Shown one piece after another: positions 22,371 through 36,602 of a stretch of 64,000 nt of DNA. The position numbers and the translations under genes are program-made. Position 1 is the first letter of the stretch; each line of letters starts with the position of its first letter. Source of the DNA: Symsagittifera roscoffensis (taxonomy: Eukaryota; Xenacoelomorpha; Acoela; Convolutidae); contig NC_087071.1 of the NCBI RefSeq assembly GCF_963678635.1, forward strand, positions 22,409,194 through 22,473,193. Reading direction: 5' to 3'. The notes below the pieces were generated by a model. That model did not search any database, had not been told where the DNA came from, and was given only the letters and a program-made list of their open reading frames with translations.

Positions 22371-24052
22371 ATTGTTACGACTATCCAATCAATAAAAAAG
22401 CAGAACAATTGCTAGTTAGGCAAAAATAGCCGTTCAAAAAATGGAAGAATCATCAATTATTCAAAGCACAGAGAAACAAAAAAGCCAGTATAATCCAAAA
22501 TGGCAAGCAAATTTCTACCACGATAAAAATGGAACAAACCCCGATTCAGGTAATCTTTTTAATACTTATATGTTGTTTTGTGGTGACCAAAAAATGAATC
22601 CAAATTGTGATGTACTTTCAACAACTTTTTGTTCTAAAATTGGCTCCAAGCTTGCAGAAACCATAGAAGTGGAAGAAAAGCCATTGAAATTTTCCCGCCG
22701 TAAAAACCTATGTATTCAGTCCTATTCGTTCCTTGAAAAAAGTCAAAGCTATTGAGTCATCAAAACAGCAAGTTTCCACAGGGCATGATAGTAGTAGTAA
22801 CAAATTAAGTAAAAACCCACTACCGGTAATTGCAGAACCTTTAGCAAATTCATTCTATGAGTGCGTGTGCGTTTCTGAAAGATCCTATCCTGAACAAGTT
22901 AAAAGATCAAAAGTTATCCCTCTTTATCAAAATGGTGAATCAAAAGATCCCAGTATTTTTTGGCCCATCAATTTATTAAAAACAGTCACTAAAGTTTTCC
23001 AAAAAAAATTGATTCAAAAGTGCTTGTAATCTTCCCTTGAAAAAAATTAGCTTCTTTCTGAAAACAGGTTTCAGCCTGAGAGATAAATTTTACCGAGTTC
23101 ATAAGAAACACAATTGATAACTGGCAGACAGGATTATCACATTTCCTTGTTCTCACAAAATCTCTTGATAGGCTCAGACATGAGTTGCTGCTGCAAAATG
23201 TTGAATAGTTTGCTTTTCGCGGTGTTTTTTGTTTTCCCATCAAACAGACATCGGTAAGTAAAGTCTGGTATAGAATGCTCCGAAAAGCAAAAAAAAAACT
23301 AATTATGGTGTACCTCAGGGTTCAGTTCAAGGATTGTTTGATTTCTAAATTTTATCAACTAAGTTGCTTTGCCAAGTTGCTTGAAAAATTCAAAAAGTAC
23401 CTGTTTGCGCATGACACGACCAACGCGGTATGTACGGAAAATATACTAATTGGACAACAATTTACTGAAGATTTGAGTGCCGCAAAGAGTTGATTATTAG
23501 AAATTGTTCTAACGATGAGTACTAAGAAATGTAGCCTTTTAAGTTTTGATCAAAAACATGTTTGTTGGGAAATCATGTCCGGATCAGGATATTGAAAGTT
23601 GGACTGCTTGTAAATATTGAAACCAGGCAATTCTTTTGAGAAAATTTCAACAAATAAAAAAGTTGGCTAGATTCTCAGGAATAGTTTATAAGGCTCGGTT
23701 GTATTTTTCAAAAACAATTTTGCTTCAATTTTGTGCATCATATATCAAATCAGTAATTTCCTACGGAACTTTAGTTTATGATAACACATATAAAATGGAA
23801 CAAAAACACAAGTTTCAGAAAAATATTATGATAGCCATCTATTTTAAGAAAAGCTCTACTGAATATTCAAAATTTTTTTGACAACAGGAAGAAATTTTGT
23901 AAAAAAATTTATGAGGCTCGAAAACAAACTAGATGTTAGACTTAAAGCCCTACAGTTCTAGAAAGGGCAGGAGTTTGTTGATGATGGTTCGACCAGTGAT
24001 GGAGGATTTTTTAAGCATTCAAAAAGAACAAATTATTATTTAAAAAATTAGT
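22371..24052 (+). pseudogene. LINE-B ORF2 fragment, copy 2
   Basis: Same content as copy 1: linker at 22441-22755, RT N-terminus at 22733-23029 (PVIAEPLANSFYECVCVSER), a frame-broken middle, VPQGSVQGLFDF at about 23310, FAHDTTNAV at 23404-23430, and the RT C-terminal block at 23636-23881 (SYIKSVISYGTLVYDNTYKM). FADD is again FAHD. Confidence 0.85.
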
Positions 24053-24562
24053 TTATTTCGGGTTTTCCTTGTACCTCTGCGTTCCAAATACTTTATGATT
24101 TTGCTCAGCATTTGGTAGTCTTTTAAAATTCTATCTGCAGGCCATTCCTTCCACATTTTTTATACGCGGCCTTTTTATGGAAATTTTTTGTCGGTTGGAC
24201 TGAATAATCTACTTTGAAACTTTTGCTGATGCTTCTATGGAAAAATATCAGCAATTGGATCACGCAGATTGTAATCTGTAACAGCTAGCTAGGGTTCCCA
24301 ATTTTTTCATTTTGATCAAGTTTTCAATTTGAACTTAGAAAAACAGCCAGTTTTTATACTTGTATAGAAAAAATTGTGCCATACAAAGATCTAGTGAAAA
24401 ATATTACACATTTCAAATAGGGAAAATTATAACTGTTCTCCGTTTCCGTATTTCTATTATAAAAAATTATGTTTAGACCAGTTTGAACGATGGTAGCATA
24501 TAATTGTGAAAACGTTATAATTCTTGTTGTGATTCGATCGAAGATTCTAATGCCTGGATAAA

Positions 24563-24655
24563 ATGAGACAAAATCATTATCAACTCTCAAAATTTCTGAA
24601 ATTCTTTTATTTTCTTGTAGTTATTTTTTGTTCAAATCACTCTAAAGCAGCTCCC
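24563..24655 (+). CDS. Exon 1 (signal peptide) copy 2, open
   Basis: 93 bp, start ATG preceded by AAA, reading MRQNHYQLSKFLKFFYFLVV, then an IFCSNHSKAAP end, donor CCC/GTAAAC. Hydrophobic core and Ala-rich cleavage region are intact. No exon 2 lies in this short unit, as the next is at 30205. It could act as an alternative first exon or be a relic. Confidence 0.5.
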
Positions 24656-25199
24656 GTAAACGTAATCTATTAAGTGTTTTTTAAATACCCCAACCGCCCT
24701 CTCTGGATATCGGTTCCTCCATCTTTTTTGGTGTTTTATGGAACAAAAACATTTTTTTTGAAGAAAAATTTCTCTTTCGTTTCAATTCCAAAAAATTGGC
24801 TTAAAAAACGAAAAAAAAATTTAAAAAAAGAAAGAAAAAATAAAACACAACCGAAATCAAAGCTCCTACCCATTTTCAAACAAAAACCGGATCAAAAAAC
24901 GAAAACGTTTGTGTTTCCAACGAAAGTTTTGATCAGAAATTGTGGAAACCTCTTAATAATTTTGAAGATTCACTTCAGCAATAAGAACCTTTTTTGGTAA
25001 AAAATGGTCCAAGTCCTTCGGTTATTTTCGAAAACCAAACCCCCTTCCCCATAAATCTACACGCCTCCTGGCCAACTACGAGACATACACTGATGAGAGT
25101 TTTTTCCCAACCAATTTATGTCTCAACTTGTTGTTTAACGTGTTTATTTTTTTGAGCTGATCGAGAATAAAGACACTAAAGTGAGCAATTGAAAATTGT

Positions 25200-26870
25200 T
25201 ACGACTATCCAATCAATAAAAAAGCAGAACAATTGGTAGTTAAGCAAAAATAGCCGTTCAAAAAATGGAAGAATCATCAATTATTCAAAGCACAGAGAAA
25301 CAAAAAAGCCAGTATAATCAGAAATGGCAAGCAAATTTCTACCACGATAAATTTGGAACAAACCCCGATTGAGGTAATCTTTTTAATGCTTATAGGCTGT
25401 TTTGTGGTGACCAAAAAATGAATCCAAATTGTGATGTACTTTCAACAAATTTTTGTTCTAAAATTGGCTCCAAGCTTGCAGAAACCATAGAAGTGGAAGA
25501 AAAGCCATTGAAATTTTCCCGCCGTAAAAACCTATGTATTCAGTCCTATTCATTCCTTGAAAAAAGTCAAAGCTATTGAGTCATCAAAACAGCAAGTTTC
25601 CACAGGGCATGATAGTAGTAGTAACAAATTAAGTAAAAAACCACTACCGGTAATTGCAGAACCTTTAGCAAATTTCTTCTATGAGTGCGTGTGCGTTTCT
25701 GAAGGATCCTATCCTGATTAAATTAAAAGATCAAAAGTTATCCCTCTTTATCAAAATGGTGAATCAAAAGATCCCAGTATTTTTTGGCCCATCAATTTAA
25801 TAAAAACAGTCACTAAAGTTTTCCAAAAAAAATTGATTCAAAAGTGCTTGTTTTCTTCCCTCGAAAAAATTAGCTTCTTTCTGAGAACAGGTTTCAGCCT
25901 AAGAGATAAATTTTACCGAGTTCATAAGAAACGCAATTGATAACTGGCAGACAGGATTATCACATTTCCTTGTTCTTACAAAATCTCTTGATAGGCTCAG
26001 ACATGAGTTGCTGCTGCAAAATGTTGAATAGTTTGCTTTTCGCGGTGTTTTTTGTTTTCCCATCAAACAGACATCGGTAAGTAAAGTCTGGTATAGAATG
26101 CTCCGAAAAGCAAAAAAAAACTAATTATGGTGTACCTCAGGGTTCAGTTCAAGGATTGTTTGATTTCTAAATTTTATCAACCAAGTTGCTTTGCCAAGTT
26201 GCTTGAAAAATTCAAAAAGTACCTGTTTGCGCATGACACGACCAACGCGGTATGTACGGAAAATATGCTAATTGGACAACAATTTACTGAAGATTTGATT
26301 GCCGCAAAGAGTTGGTTATTAGAAATTGTTCTAACGATGAGTACTAAGAAATGTAGCCTTTTAAGTTTTGATCAAAAAAATGTTTGTTGGGAAATCATGT
26401 CCGGGTCAGGATATTGAAAGTTGGACTGCTTGTAAAAATTGAAACCAGGCAATGTTTTTGAGAAAATTTCAACAAATAAAAAAGTTGGCTAGATTCTCAG
26501 GAATAGTTTATAAGGCTCGATTGTATTTTTCAAAAACAATTTTGCTTCAATTTTGTGCATCATATATCAAATCAGTAATTTCCTACGGAACTTTAGTTTA
26601 TGATAACACATATAAAATGGAAGAAAAACACAAGTTTCAGAAAAATATTATGACAGCCATCTATTTTAAAAAAAGCTCTACTGAAAATTCAAAACTTTTT
26701 TGACAACAGGAGGAAATTTTGTAAAAAAGTTTATGATACTCGAAAATAAACTAGATGTTAGACTTGAAGCCCTACAGTTCTAGAAAGGGCAGGATTTTGT
26801 TGATGATGGTTCGACCAGTGATGGAGGATTTTTTAAGCATTCAAAAAGAACAAAATATTATTTAAAAAAT
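25200..26870 (+). pseudogene. LINE-B ORF2 fragment, copy 3
   Basis: The linker at 25265 has a stop (CCCGATTGAGG). RT block FAHDTTNAV lies within 26127-26417 and the C-terminal block at 26452-26703. Dead. Confidence 0.85.
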
Positions 26871-27383
26871 TAGTTTATTTCGGGTTTTCCTTGTACCTCT
26901 GCGTTCCAAATATTTTATGCTTTTGCTCAGCAATTGGTAGTCTTTTAAAATTCTATCTGCAGGCCATTCCTTCCACATTTTTTATACACGGCCTTTTTAT
27001 GGAAATTTTTTGTCGGTTGGACTGAATAATCTACTTTGAAACGTTTGCTGACGCTTCTATGGAAAAATATCAGCAATTGGATCACGCAGATTGTAATCTG
27101 TAACAGCTAGCTAGGTTCTCAATTTTTTCATTTTGAGCCAATTTTCAATTTGAACTTAGAAAAACAGCCAGTTTTTATACTTGTATAGAAAAAATTGTGC
27201 CATACAAAGATCTAGTTAAAAATATTACACATTTCAAAAAGGGAAAATTATAACTGTTCTCCGTTTCCGTATTTCTATTATAAAAAATTATGTTTAGACC
27301 AGTTTGAACGATGGTAGCATATAATTGTGAAAACGTTATAATTATTGTTGTGATTCGATCGAAGATTCTAACGCCTGGATAAA

Positions 27384-27476
27384 ATGAGACAAAATCATTA
27401 TCAACTCTCAAAATTTCTGAAATTCTTTTATTTTTTTTTAGTAATTTTTTGGTCAAATCACTCTGAAGCAGCTCCC
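27384..27476 (+). pseudogene. Exon 1 (signal peptide) copy 3, broken
   Basis: Same 93-bp exon, but codon 19 is TAG (FFYFF then stop). The donor CCC/GTAAAC is retained. Confidence 0.7.
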
Positions 27477-27972
27477 GTAAACGTAATCTATTAAATGTTT
27501 TTTAAATACCCCAACCGCCCTCTCTGGATATAGGTTCCTCCATCTTTTTTGGTGTTTTAAGTGTAAAAAATTGGCTTAAAAAACAAAAAAAAAGTTTAAA
27601 AAAAGAAAGAAAAATTAAAACACAACCGAAATCAAAGCTCCTACCCATTTTCAAACAAAAATTGGATCAAAAAACGAAAACGTTTGTGTTTTCAACGAAA
27701 GTTTTGATCAGAAATTGTGGAAACCTCTTAATAATTTTGAAGATTCACTTCAGCAATAAGAACATTTTTTGGTAAAAAATGGTCCAAGTCCTTCGGTTAT
27801 TTTCGAAAACCAAACCCTCTTCCCCATAAATCTACACGTCTCCTGGCCAACTACGAGACATACACTGATGAGAGTTTTTTCCCAACCAATTTATGTCTCA
27901 ACTTGTTGTTTAACGTGTTTATTTTTTTGAGCTGATCGAGAATAAAGACACTAAAGTGAGCAATTGAAAATT

Positions 27973-29640
27973 TTTGCGACTATCCAATCAATAAAAAAGC
28001 AGAACAATTGCTAGTTAAGCAAAAATAGCCGTTCAAAAAATGGAAGAATCATCAATTATTCAAAGCACAGAGAAACAAAAAAGCCAGTATAATCCAAAAT
28101 GGCAAGCAAATTTCTACCACGATAAATTTGGAACAAACCCCGATTGAAGTAATCTTTTTAATGCTTATAGGCTCTTTTGTGGTGACCAAAAAATGGATCC
28201 AAATTGTGATTTACTTTCAGCAGCTTTTTGTTCTAAAATTGGCTCCAAGCTTGCAGAACCCCTAGAAGTGGAAGAAAAGCCATTGAAATTTTCCCGCCGT
28301 GAAAACCTATGTATTCAATCCTATTCGTTCCTTGAAAAAAGTCAAAGCTATTGAGTCATCAAAACAGCAAGTTTCCACAGGGCATGATAGTAGTAGTAGC
28401 AAATTAATTAAAAACTCACTACCGGTAATTGCAGAACCTTTAGCAAATTTATTCTATGAGTGCGTTTCTGAAGGATCCTATCCTGAACAGGTTAAAAGAT
28501 CAAAAGTTATCCGTCTTTATCAAAATGGTGAATCAAAAGATCCCAGTATTTTTTGGCCCATCAATTTATTAAAAACAGTCTCTGAAATTTTCCAAAAAAA
28601 AATGATTCAAAAGTACTTGTTTTCTTCCCTTGACAAAAATTAGCTTCTTTCTGAAAACAGGTTTCAGCCTAGGAGATAAAATTTACCGAGTTCATAAGAA
28701 ACGCAATTGATAACTGGCAGACAGGATTATCACGTTTCCTTGTTCTCACAAAATCTCTTGATAGGCTCAGACATGACTTGCTGCTGCAAAATATTGAATA
28801 GTTTGGTTTTCGCGGTGTTTTTTGTTTTCCCATCAAACAGACATTGGTAAGTAAAATCTGGTATAGAATGCTCCGAAAAGCAAAAAAAAACTAATTATGG
28901 TGTACCTCAGGGTTCAGTTCTAGGATTGTTTGATTTCTAAATTTTATCAACCAAGTTGCTTTGCCAAGTTGTTTGAAAAATTCAAAAAGTACCTGTTTGC
29001 GCATGACACGACGAATGCGGTATGTACGGAAAATATCCTAATTGGACAACAATTTACTGAAGATTTGAGTGCCGCAAAGAGTTGGTTATCAGAATTTGTT
29101 TTAACGATGAGTACTAAGAAATGTAGCCTTTTAAGTTTTGATCAAAAAAACGTTTGTTGGGAAATCATGTACGGGTCGGGAAATTGAAAGTTGGACTGCT
29201 TGTAAATATTGAAACCAGGCATTTTTTTTGAGAAAATTTCATCAATTAAAAAAGTTGGCTAGATTCTCAGGAATAGTTTATAAGGCTCGGATTTACTTTT
29301 CAAAAACAATTTTGCTTCAATTTTGTGCATCATATATCAAATCAATAATTTCCTAAGGAACTTTTTTTTATGATAACACATATAAAATGGAAGAAAAATA
29401 CAAGTTTCAGAAAAATTTTATGATAGCCATCAATTTTAAGAAAAGCTCTACTGAATATTCAAAATTTTTTTGACAACAGGAGGAAATTTTGTAAAAAATT
29501 TATGATGCTCGAAAACAAGCTAGATGTTAGACTTAGAGCCCTACAGTTCTAGAAAGGGCAGGAGTTTGTTGATGATGGTTCGACCAGTGATGGAGGATTT
29601 TTAAGCATTCAAAAAGAACAAAATATTATTTAAAAAATTA
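27973..29640 (+). pseudogene. LINE-B ORF2 fragment, copy 4
   Basis: Linker with stop at 28144. RT N-terminus 28299-28643 is open and reads PLANLFYECVSEGSYPEQVK, SKVIRLYQNGES and FWPINLLKTVSEIFQKKMIQ, the usual order of LINE RT fingers. FAHDTTNAV lies within 28930-29187. Broken between blocks. Confidence 0.85.
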
Positions 29641-30204
29641 GTTAGTTTCGGGTTTTCCTTGTACCTCTGCGTTCCAAATATTTTATGCTTTTGCTCAGCA
29701 ATTGGTAGTCTTTTAAAATTCTATCTGCATGCCATTCCTTCCACATTTTATATGGAAATTTTATGTCGGTTGGACTGAATAATCTACTTTGAAACTTTTG
29801 CTGACGCTTCTATGGAAAAATATATTTTTTTCTCTTTCGTTTCAATTCCAAAAAATTGGCTTAAAAAACGAAAAAAAAAATTTAAAAAAAGAAAGAAAAA
29901 TTAAAACACAACCGAAATCAAAGCTCCTCCCCATTTTCAAACAAAAATCGGATCAAAAAACGTTTGTGTTTCCAACGAAAGTTTTGATCAGAAATTGTGG
30001 AAACCTCTTAATAATTTTGAAGATTCACTTCAGCAATAAGAACCATTTTTGGTAAAAAATGGTCCAAGTCTTTCGGTTATTTTCGAAACCGAAACCCCCT
30101 TCCCCATAAATCTACCCGCCTCCTGGCCAACTACGAGACATACACTGATGAGAGTTTTTTCCCAACCAATTTATGTCTCAACTTGTTAAAATGATCATTT
30201 TCAG

Positions 30205-30453
30205 TCTTTTGGTCAACAGCCCTTTTTGGGAGCGTTCCAGAACTTCAACGACAAGTTTTTCCAACTTACACAACCAAATACTTATTCAGAAAACTCAGTT
30301 GGGAAGAGGGAAGAAAACCGACTTGAAGTCGGTGGAAATTCTCAAATTTCAATTGATAGTTCGAGTACAGAGTCGTCGGAGACAACAACGGAAACTTCTT
30401 CTATTGAAGAAGCGACCACTTCAACGCAATCTTTGAACAGTTCGGACACTAAG
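30205..30453 (+). CDS. Exon 2 copy 2: Ser/Thr-rich
   Basis: 249 bp, phase 0/0, acceptor ATCATTTTCAG and donor AAG/GTGAGA. Encodes SFGQQPFLGAFQNFNDKFFQ and a Ser/Thr/Glu-rich second half. The local exon 1 was removed by a deletion at about 29822, so any use needs a distant first exon. Confidence 0.55.
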
Positions 30454-31002
30454 GTGAGACCATAAAACAAAATATAAATTAATTTTAACCAAAACTTTAC
30501 TAATTCAAACATGAGAAACATTCAAGCCAGTGATTGGCTTGGGATCTCCTCAACTATTTGCACCTCTTTTTCAAAGAGGGGATTCGTTATTAGGTACAAA
30601 TTTCATATACGATTGTTACTTTGAACTGTTGAGTTATTTCTAGGGCAATTCGTTAGTAGGTACCACAGGGGGTGGCTTGAAGAGATTTGCCGCAGTGGGG
30701 AAGATTTAAAAATTCAAAAGTAAACTCAATTTGGGTTGCCATAAATTTTAAGGCGAGCTCTACTTCTTGTCAAAAAACCGCCCTCATTTTCATACGTTGT
30801 CTGTGGAAAAGCGCTTGATATATAGAATTGGTAGGCTGGACGTGGTAAAAGTGGATGAAAAAAATACTTTTCAAAGGGAGAATGTCTGAGACAACTTAGG
30901 TTAAGGTGGGGGGGGGGGGGCGTCTAATAAACCGAGCCCTGTTAAATCTGTCTGTAATTCAGACCCTTTTAAAAACATTGAAAATTTTTTGTTATAATAT
31001 AA

Positions 31003-32500
31003 GATAGCGCGCTCCCGTAATAGATATGAAGCGTTAAGTGTTTTGACTGGGGTATCTTGTAAGAATCTAGCAAGAGAATACAGTTTTCTGCGAGAACTTT
31101 GCAAGAATCTTACAGGATCTTACAAAATTGGCCTCTTCGACAACTAGGGTTTTCTTCGTCGTAACTTAAGCTGAGATTCAAAAATTTGATAGTTTTTTTC
31201 TTGACACTGAGAATTTTTTTGCAATTGATTATTTGGCGTCCAAGTAAGGAATGAAATTGGTTTCATACCTGCAGAAAAGCGGATCTTTCATGTTTCAGCT
31301 GGAAAAAAAAATCAAACAAGCTATCTTTAATTATTTAGAAGGAAACCTTGTTTCCTTTATCATTGAACATATAACTAGATAGGTTTTGAGAAGTTTTTTT
31401 GTAACAATCTGCCATACGTGAGAAAATTAAAGAAGGTTAAAGAGAAGTTAAAGAAAGTTAAAGTTAAGAGGAAGTTAGAGAAACTTTTTTAAAGCAACAT
31501 AACGCAATTTTACAACAAAAAGAAGAGACACTGATGTTTACGGTTTTTGAGATTCATCCATGTAGCAAAAGCCCTCCCTGAATCAATAATATGTAGATTG
31601 ATGAAAAAACCTATTATTTTCAAATTGAGAGAAAATGAATAATTTTGTCATTGTAATCTTTCAGAGGTTGTTTTTGGTGATTGACTCCATGTAATAAAAG
31701 CAAATATGAGAATGAAATACAAATAAAACCCAAAACATATTAAGCAGAAAATCAACATATGATTTTTCATGGAAAAAACCTGGTCATTAACGGTCAGTAA
31801 GATAGCGCGCTCATGTAGTAGATATGAAGCGTTAAGTGTTTTGACTGGGGTATCTTGTAAGATCTTGCAAAAATTTTGTAAGAATCTAGCAAGAGAATGC
31901 AGTTTTCTGCCAGAACCTTGCAAGAATCTTACTAGATCTTACAAAATTGGCCATTTTCGACAACTAGGGTTTTCTTCGTCGTAACTTAAGCTGAGATTCA
32001 AGAATTTGATAGTTTTTTCTTGACACTGTGATTTTTTTGGAATTGATTACTTGGAGTCCAAATCAGGAATGAAAATGGTTTTATACCTGCAGAAAATCTT
32101 TTTTTTTGTGTTTCAGCTGAAAAAAATCCAACAAGCTGTCTTTAAATACTTAGAGGGTAACCTTGTTTCCTTTATCATTGAACATATAACCTAGATCAGG
32201 TTTTGAGGAGTTTTTTTTAACAAATCTGCTATACATGAGAAAGCTTGACAGTATAATCCGATAAAAAAAAACTTTGGATTGATATAACTTTTTTTTAAAA
32301 GTAACATAATGCAATTTCACAACGGAAAGAAGAGACACCGATGTTTACGGATTTTGAGGTTCATCCATGCAAAAGCCAGCCCTGAATCAATAATATGTAG
32401 ATCGATGAAAAATAACTTATTACATTCAAATTAAGAGAAAATGAATAATTTTGTCATAGTACTCTTTTAGAGCTTGTTTTTGGTGATTGACTCTATGTAA
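31003..32500. repeat. Tandem duplication of ~800 bp, unit 4
   Basis: Copies start at 31003 and 31801 (GATAGCGCGCTC), matching 16741-18240 in the first long unit. An additional 81-bp tandem pair lies at 33061-33218. Confidence 0.75.
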
Positions 32501-33412
32501 AAAAGGAGAAATCTGTAGAATCAAAAGAATCAAAAGAGCTAGAAAGACTAGAATCAATGTGTGGAAACAATGCATTGAAAAAAAAAATGCCAGATAGACT
32601 ATCCATAGAAATTTCAAGTTTTATTTGATGGCATGGAATGTATGAATTGTATAACTGGCATTTTTTTCAACCTGGATATTCCCATTGCATTCTAGATTTA
32701 AGTCATTTAGCTGGTCAAAATTTAAATCCTGCATTGACAGTTTTGGTTTTTGATATTAATTAAACTTTCTTTTATGACTTCTCCTTTGCTTAAAAATAAG
32801 GTTAATTGAACTAGTTTTTGGCGACTGTAAAGTTATCGGAAGAAAACGTGTTTGCAAATCATGAGCAATTGAATGATTTTGTCATAGTGATATTTTGGAA
32901 ATTGTTTTTGGCGAATGACTCCTTATAACAAAAGCAAATATAACAGCAAAAACAAAACATTATCAAAAAAGTAAAAAGAAAAAACTCTGCGTTATAATTT
33001 TTTAAGAAAAAAAATTATTCATTAATGGTCATGTAACAAGTGCTAGTTAAAAAATTTCGTAGTATCAGAAAACGCTAGAAAGACTACCCATAGATATTTA
33101 ACGTTTAATTTGAAGGTTCGAATTCTATCAATTGGGTAGTTAGTATCAGAAAACGCTAGAAAGACTACCCATAGATATTTAACTTTTAATTTGAAGGTTT
33201 GAATTGTATCAATTGTATAAGAACCAATTTTTGTGAACCTGGACAGTTCCATTGCATTTTAGATTTAATTTATTTAGATTGTCAACAAATCAGTCATGCA
33301 TTGACAGTTTTTTTTGATTTTTCTAAAAATTAATTTTTTTCTCATCTAACTTAAGTTGAAAGCACTAAATTTAGCGGTAAGTAGGACAGTCTCGCCGAAA
33401 GCTAAAACGGAT

Positions 33413-35014
33413 TTATTGTTCCGACTTCCGTACTTAAAAAATATTCGTAAATTTTGTGATCGGGCTGTGTTTTTTCTTCAGACAAATTTCGACTTTTAAA
33501 TTGGTCAATTTTGACCGATAATTTTTATCATTCAAAAAGTATCGTTGTCTTGAGCTTAATTTCGAAAAGATAATTCACCTGTGAGCTTTTTTTGTAAAAT
33601 TAAAGGGGCTTAAAGATAGCCAATTTGGCCAATTTGGGACAATTAACGCTCGATATATTTCGCGCTTTTAACGCGTAAACGGAGAAATAATCCCTGTTAG
33701 AAACTGTTCCAAGTTAGTTGAACGAAGTGTTTTTGCCATAATCAATTTGTTACTAGGAGCGAATTAATTATTTTGTACTTTAGATGGCGTATGGGAGGAT
33801 AATTTTCACAAAAAAACCTCAAATTAAAAATCACCATTTTTATTTATTATTATTAATTTTTTCATTTTATCACTGCTCCATAGACCTTAAAGGCAGGCGG
33901 AACGTTCAAGGATTCACCCTGATACAAGCAGTCTTGTTTGTTCCGGCTTTCGATACGAAAGTAACGGAATATTTGTGCTCGGGTAGGTTTTTTTCTTCAG
34001 ACAAACTTCGACTTTTTAACTAACCATTTTTGACAGAATTTTTAAAAATCATTCAAAAAGTATTGTTGTCTTGAGCTTAAATTTGAAAAAATATTTCACC
34101 TGTGATCATTTTTTGTAAAGTTATGGGGGTTTAAAGATTGCCATTTTGGCTAATTTGGAACAACTAAAGCGCGATATTTTTCGCGCTATTTACGCGTAAG
34201 CGTAAATTTAATCCGTGTTAGAAATCATTCCAAATTGGTTGAAATAGCTTATTTGCCCTAATTAATTTGTTACAAGGAGCAAGATTTATCGTTTTGTACT
34301 TTATATGGCGTGTGGGGTGATGATTCTCATAAAAAAATTTAAATTTTAGGATTTTTTTTTCATTTTGTTTTATTTCATTTAATTTTTCCATGTTATTACT
34401 GCTCTATAGACCGTAAGAGGCAGTTGAAATATTTAGGGCTTCGCATTGATACGAGCAGTCTTGTTGTTCCGACTTTCGATACGAAAGTAACGAAATAATT
34501 GTGCTCGGGGTGGGGTTTTTTTTTCTTCAGACAAATTTCGACTTTTTAACTAGCCATTTTTGACGGAATTTTTTTATATCATTCGAAAGCTATTGTTGTC
34601 CTGAGCTTACATTTGAAAAGATATTTTACCTGTGATCATTTTTCGTAAAGTTATGAGGGTTTAAAGATTGCCATTTTGGCCATTTTCGCCAATTTTGGAC
34701 AATTAACGCGCGATATAGTTCGCGCTTTTAATGCGTAAGCGGAGATTTAATCCGTGTTATGAATCGGTCCAAATTGGTTGAACGATGCTTATTCGCCATA
34801 ATTTAATTGTTACAAGGAACGAAATCTATCCTTTTGTACTTTATATGGCGTGTGGGGGGATGACTTTCATAGAAAAATTTTCAAATTTTAGAAAAAAAAG
34901 CTTTTCTTATGATTTTATTTTTGTTTATTTTTTTTATGTTGTTTTTGTTATTACTGCTCCATAAACGTTAAGAGGCAGGCGGAACTTTCCGGGCTTCCAC
35001 CTGATACGAGCAGT
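33413..35014 (+). repeat. ~530-bp repeat family, three head-to-tail units (array unit 4)
   Basis: Units about 33413-33932, 33933-34459 and 34460-35014, matching one-to-one those at 19153-20752. Boundaries are at GAGCAGT/CTTGTTGTTCCG. Confidence 0.85.
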
Positions 35015-35538
35015 CTTGTTGTTTCAACTGGCTTCAACATTTTGAAAAAAAAATCTAATTTTCCAAAAAAATTTTAAATTGAAATCGGCAGCAAACAGAA
35101 ATAAAAAAGAGCACACGCAACGTCAGTAAAAAAAACGTCGTTTAAATTATGTTTGTTATCCATGAAAAAATTATGAATAGTTCCAGTTCATACATGTTCA
35201 AATAATTTCTCTAGTTCCAGCATGTCGCCAAAAATTTTCGGTTTTCAGTTTTTACTTGAAAACTCAAGGGAACTTCTTCGATGCCTTTTTGCAAGAGAAC
35301 TGCAATTTTCTACGAAGGTTTTGTTGAAAAGGATGCTGTTTCGCTGATGGGCGACGAGAGAAAAATCAAATCGTCAATTTGAAACAGCGTTTTTCAGTGA
35401 TCACATAATTGTTCACGACTTCGACGAGTTTGGTTTTAACAGTTAATGAAATGAGCAACCAGCGTACAGTTGGTTTCTGCTTGGCTAAAAAACAGCATAA
35501 ATACGTTTTTAAACATCCGTTTCTTTTGAAATTAGTAA

Positions 35539-36031
35539 CAAAAAGTTCGGACCGACAGATTTAATTAAAATGAGCAATCTGTTCTTTTTGAGGTTTTTTG
35601 CATTCAAAATCGGAAGCCGAACAACCTTGATTTTTTTACCAAAACAAATTCAAAACGCAAGATTGTCAATTATCCGATGGTTATGCTAGCCTAATTTTTA
35701 AATACTGCGATGAATATCCAGTTTTACTATAAAACAGTTAGCAAAATTAGTTCGAAAATCAAAATCTAGAACAAAAAATCAAACGAAAATGAAGATGATC
35801 AAATCATTCAAAATTTGGAAACTAATCGCAAACAAAACATCAGCCATCCTGTGCAAAATTTTTCCAGTTTCAAGGTTTACTATTCGAATATTCGGATGCA
35901 ATTGCCCGACATGGTTACAAATTTCGATCAAAATTCTGCTTTCTGATCTTTCGACGTTTGTTTATTTCAGTTTTAAATTCCTTTGATGTCTAGACAGTTG
36001 CTCTTTTTGATTAATTCTGTCTTTCCGAAAA
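35539..36031. mobile_element. MITE with long terminal inverted repeats, copy 2
   Basis: Left end CAAAAAGTTCGGACCGACAG, right end CTGTCTTTCCGAAAA in inverse orientation. The right tip is shortened by a deletion relative to the copy at 21278. Confidence 0.6.
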
Positions 36032-36109
36032 TTGAATTTAAACATTTGAACTCAAAAATTCGTCCCCAGTTTACTTGTACTGCGAATTGCCTTGGAAGAA
36101 CTATTCGAA

Positions 36110-36590
36110 CCTGAACTTCTGAAAATGGATCTATAGATAGTTTAGACCAAAAAGATGAAACTTCGGAGGGCTCATCCAACTTTTTTAAACAATTAATGGG
36201 TAAAATAACAAGTGTTGAACAGCGTATTGATTTTAAAAAATCAAGAATTTTTTCATATTAAAAATGACGAAAAAAAATTTCTCGAAGAAGAGCGTTACTC
36301 TAGCAAGGAGTGTTAAACTATCAACATTTTCCCGGTTTATTCCAAAAATCCACAGCTTGCTAATGGTATGTGGATGGCTACGTCATCTCAATTGATCTCT
36401 TAAACCTTCTCACCAGTTACTTTCATCAGCAGGTAGGCTGTGCCCCATTATCGTTACGATCTTGTTTTTTGGGGGGGGGACAAGGATGCGATCTACTCCA
36501 AGAGATATCGTCTTAAAGGGAAGTACGACAAAAAGGTAAACGTGTTTGTTTTTTTTGAGCTGATTGAGAATAAAGACACTAAAGTGAGCA
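36110..36590 (+). pseudogene. LINE-B ORF1 remnant, copy 2
   Basis: Same reading as 21890-22370 (GSIDSLDQKDETSEGSS, EEERYSS), with its own indels. Leads into LINE-B copy 5. Confidence 0.45.
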
Positions 36591-36602
36591 ATTAAAAATT
36601 GT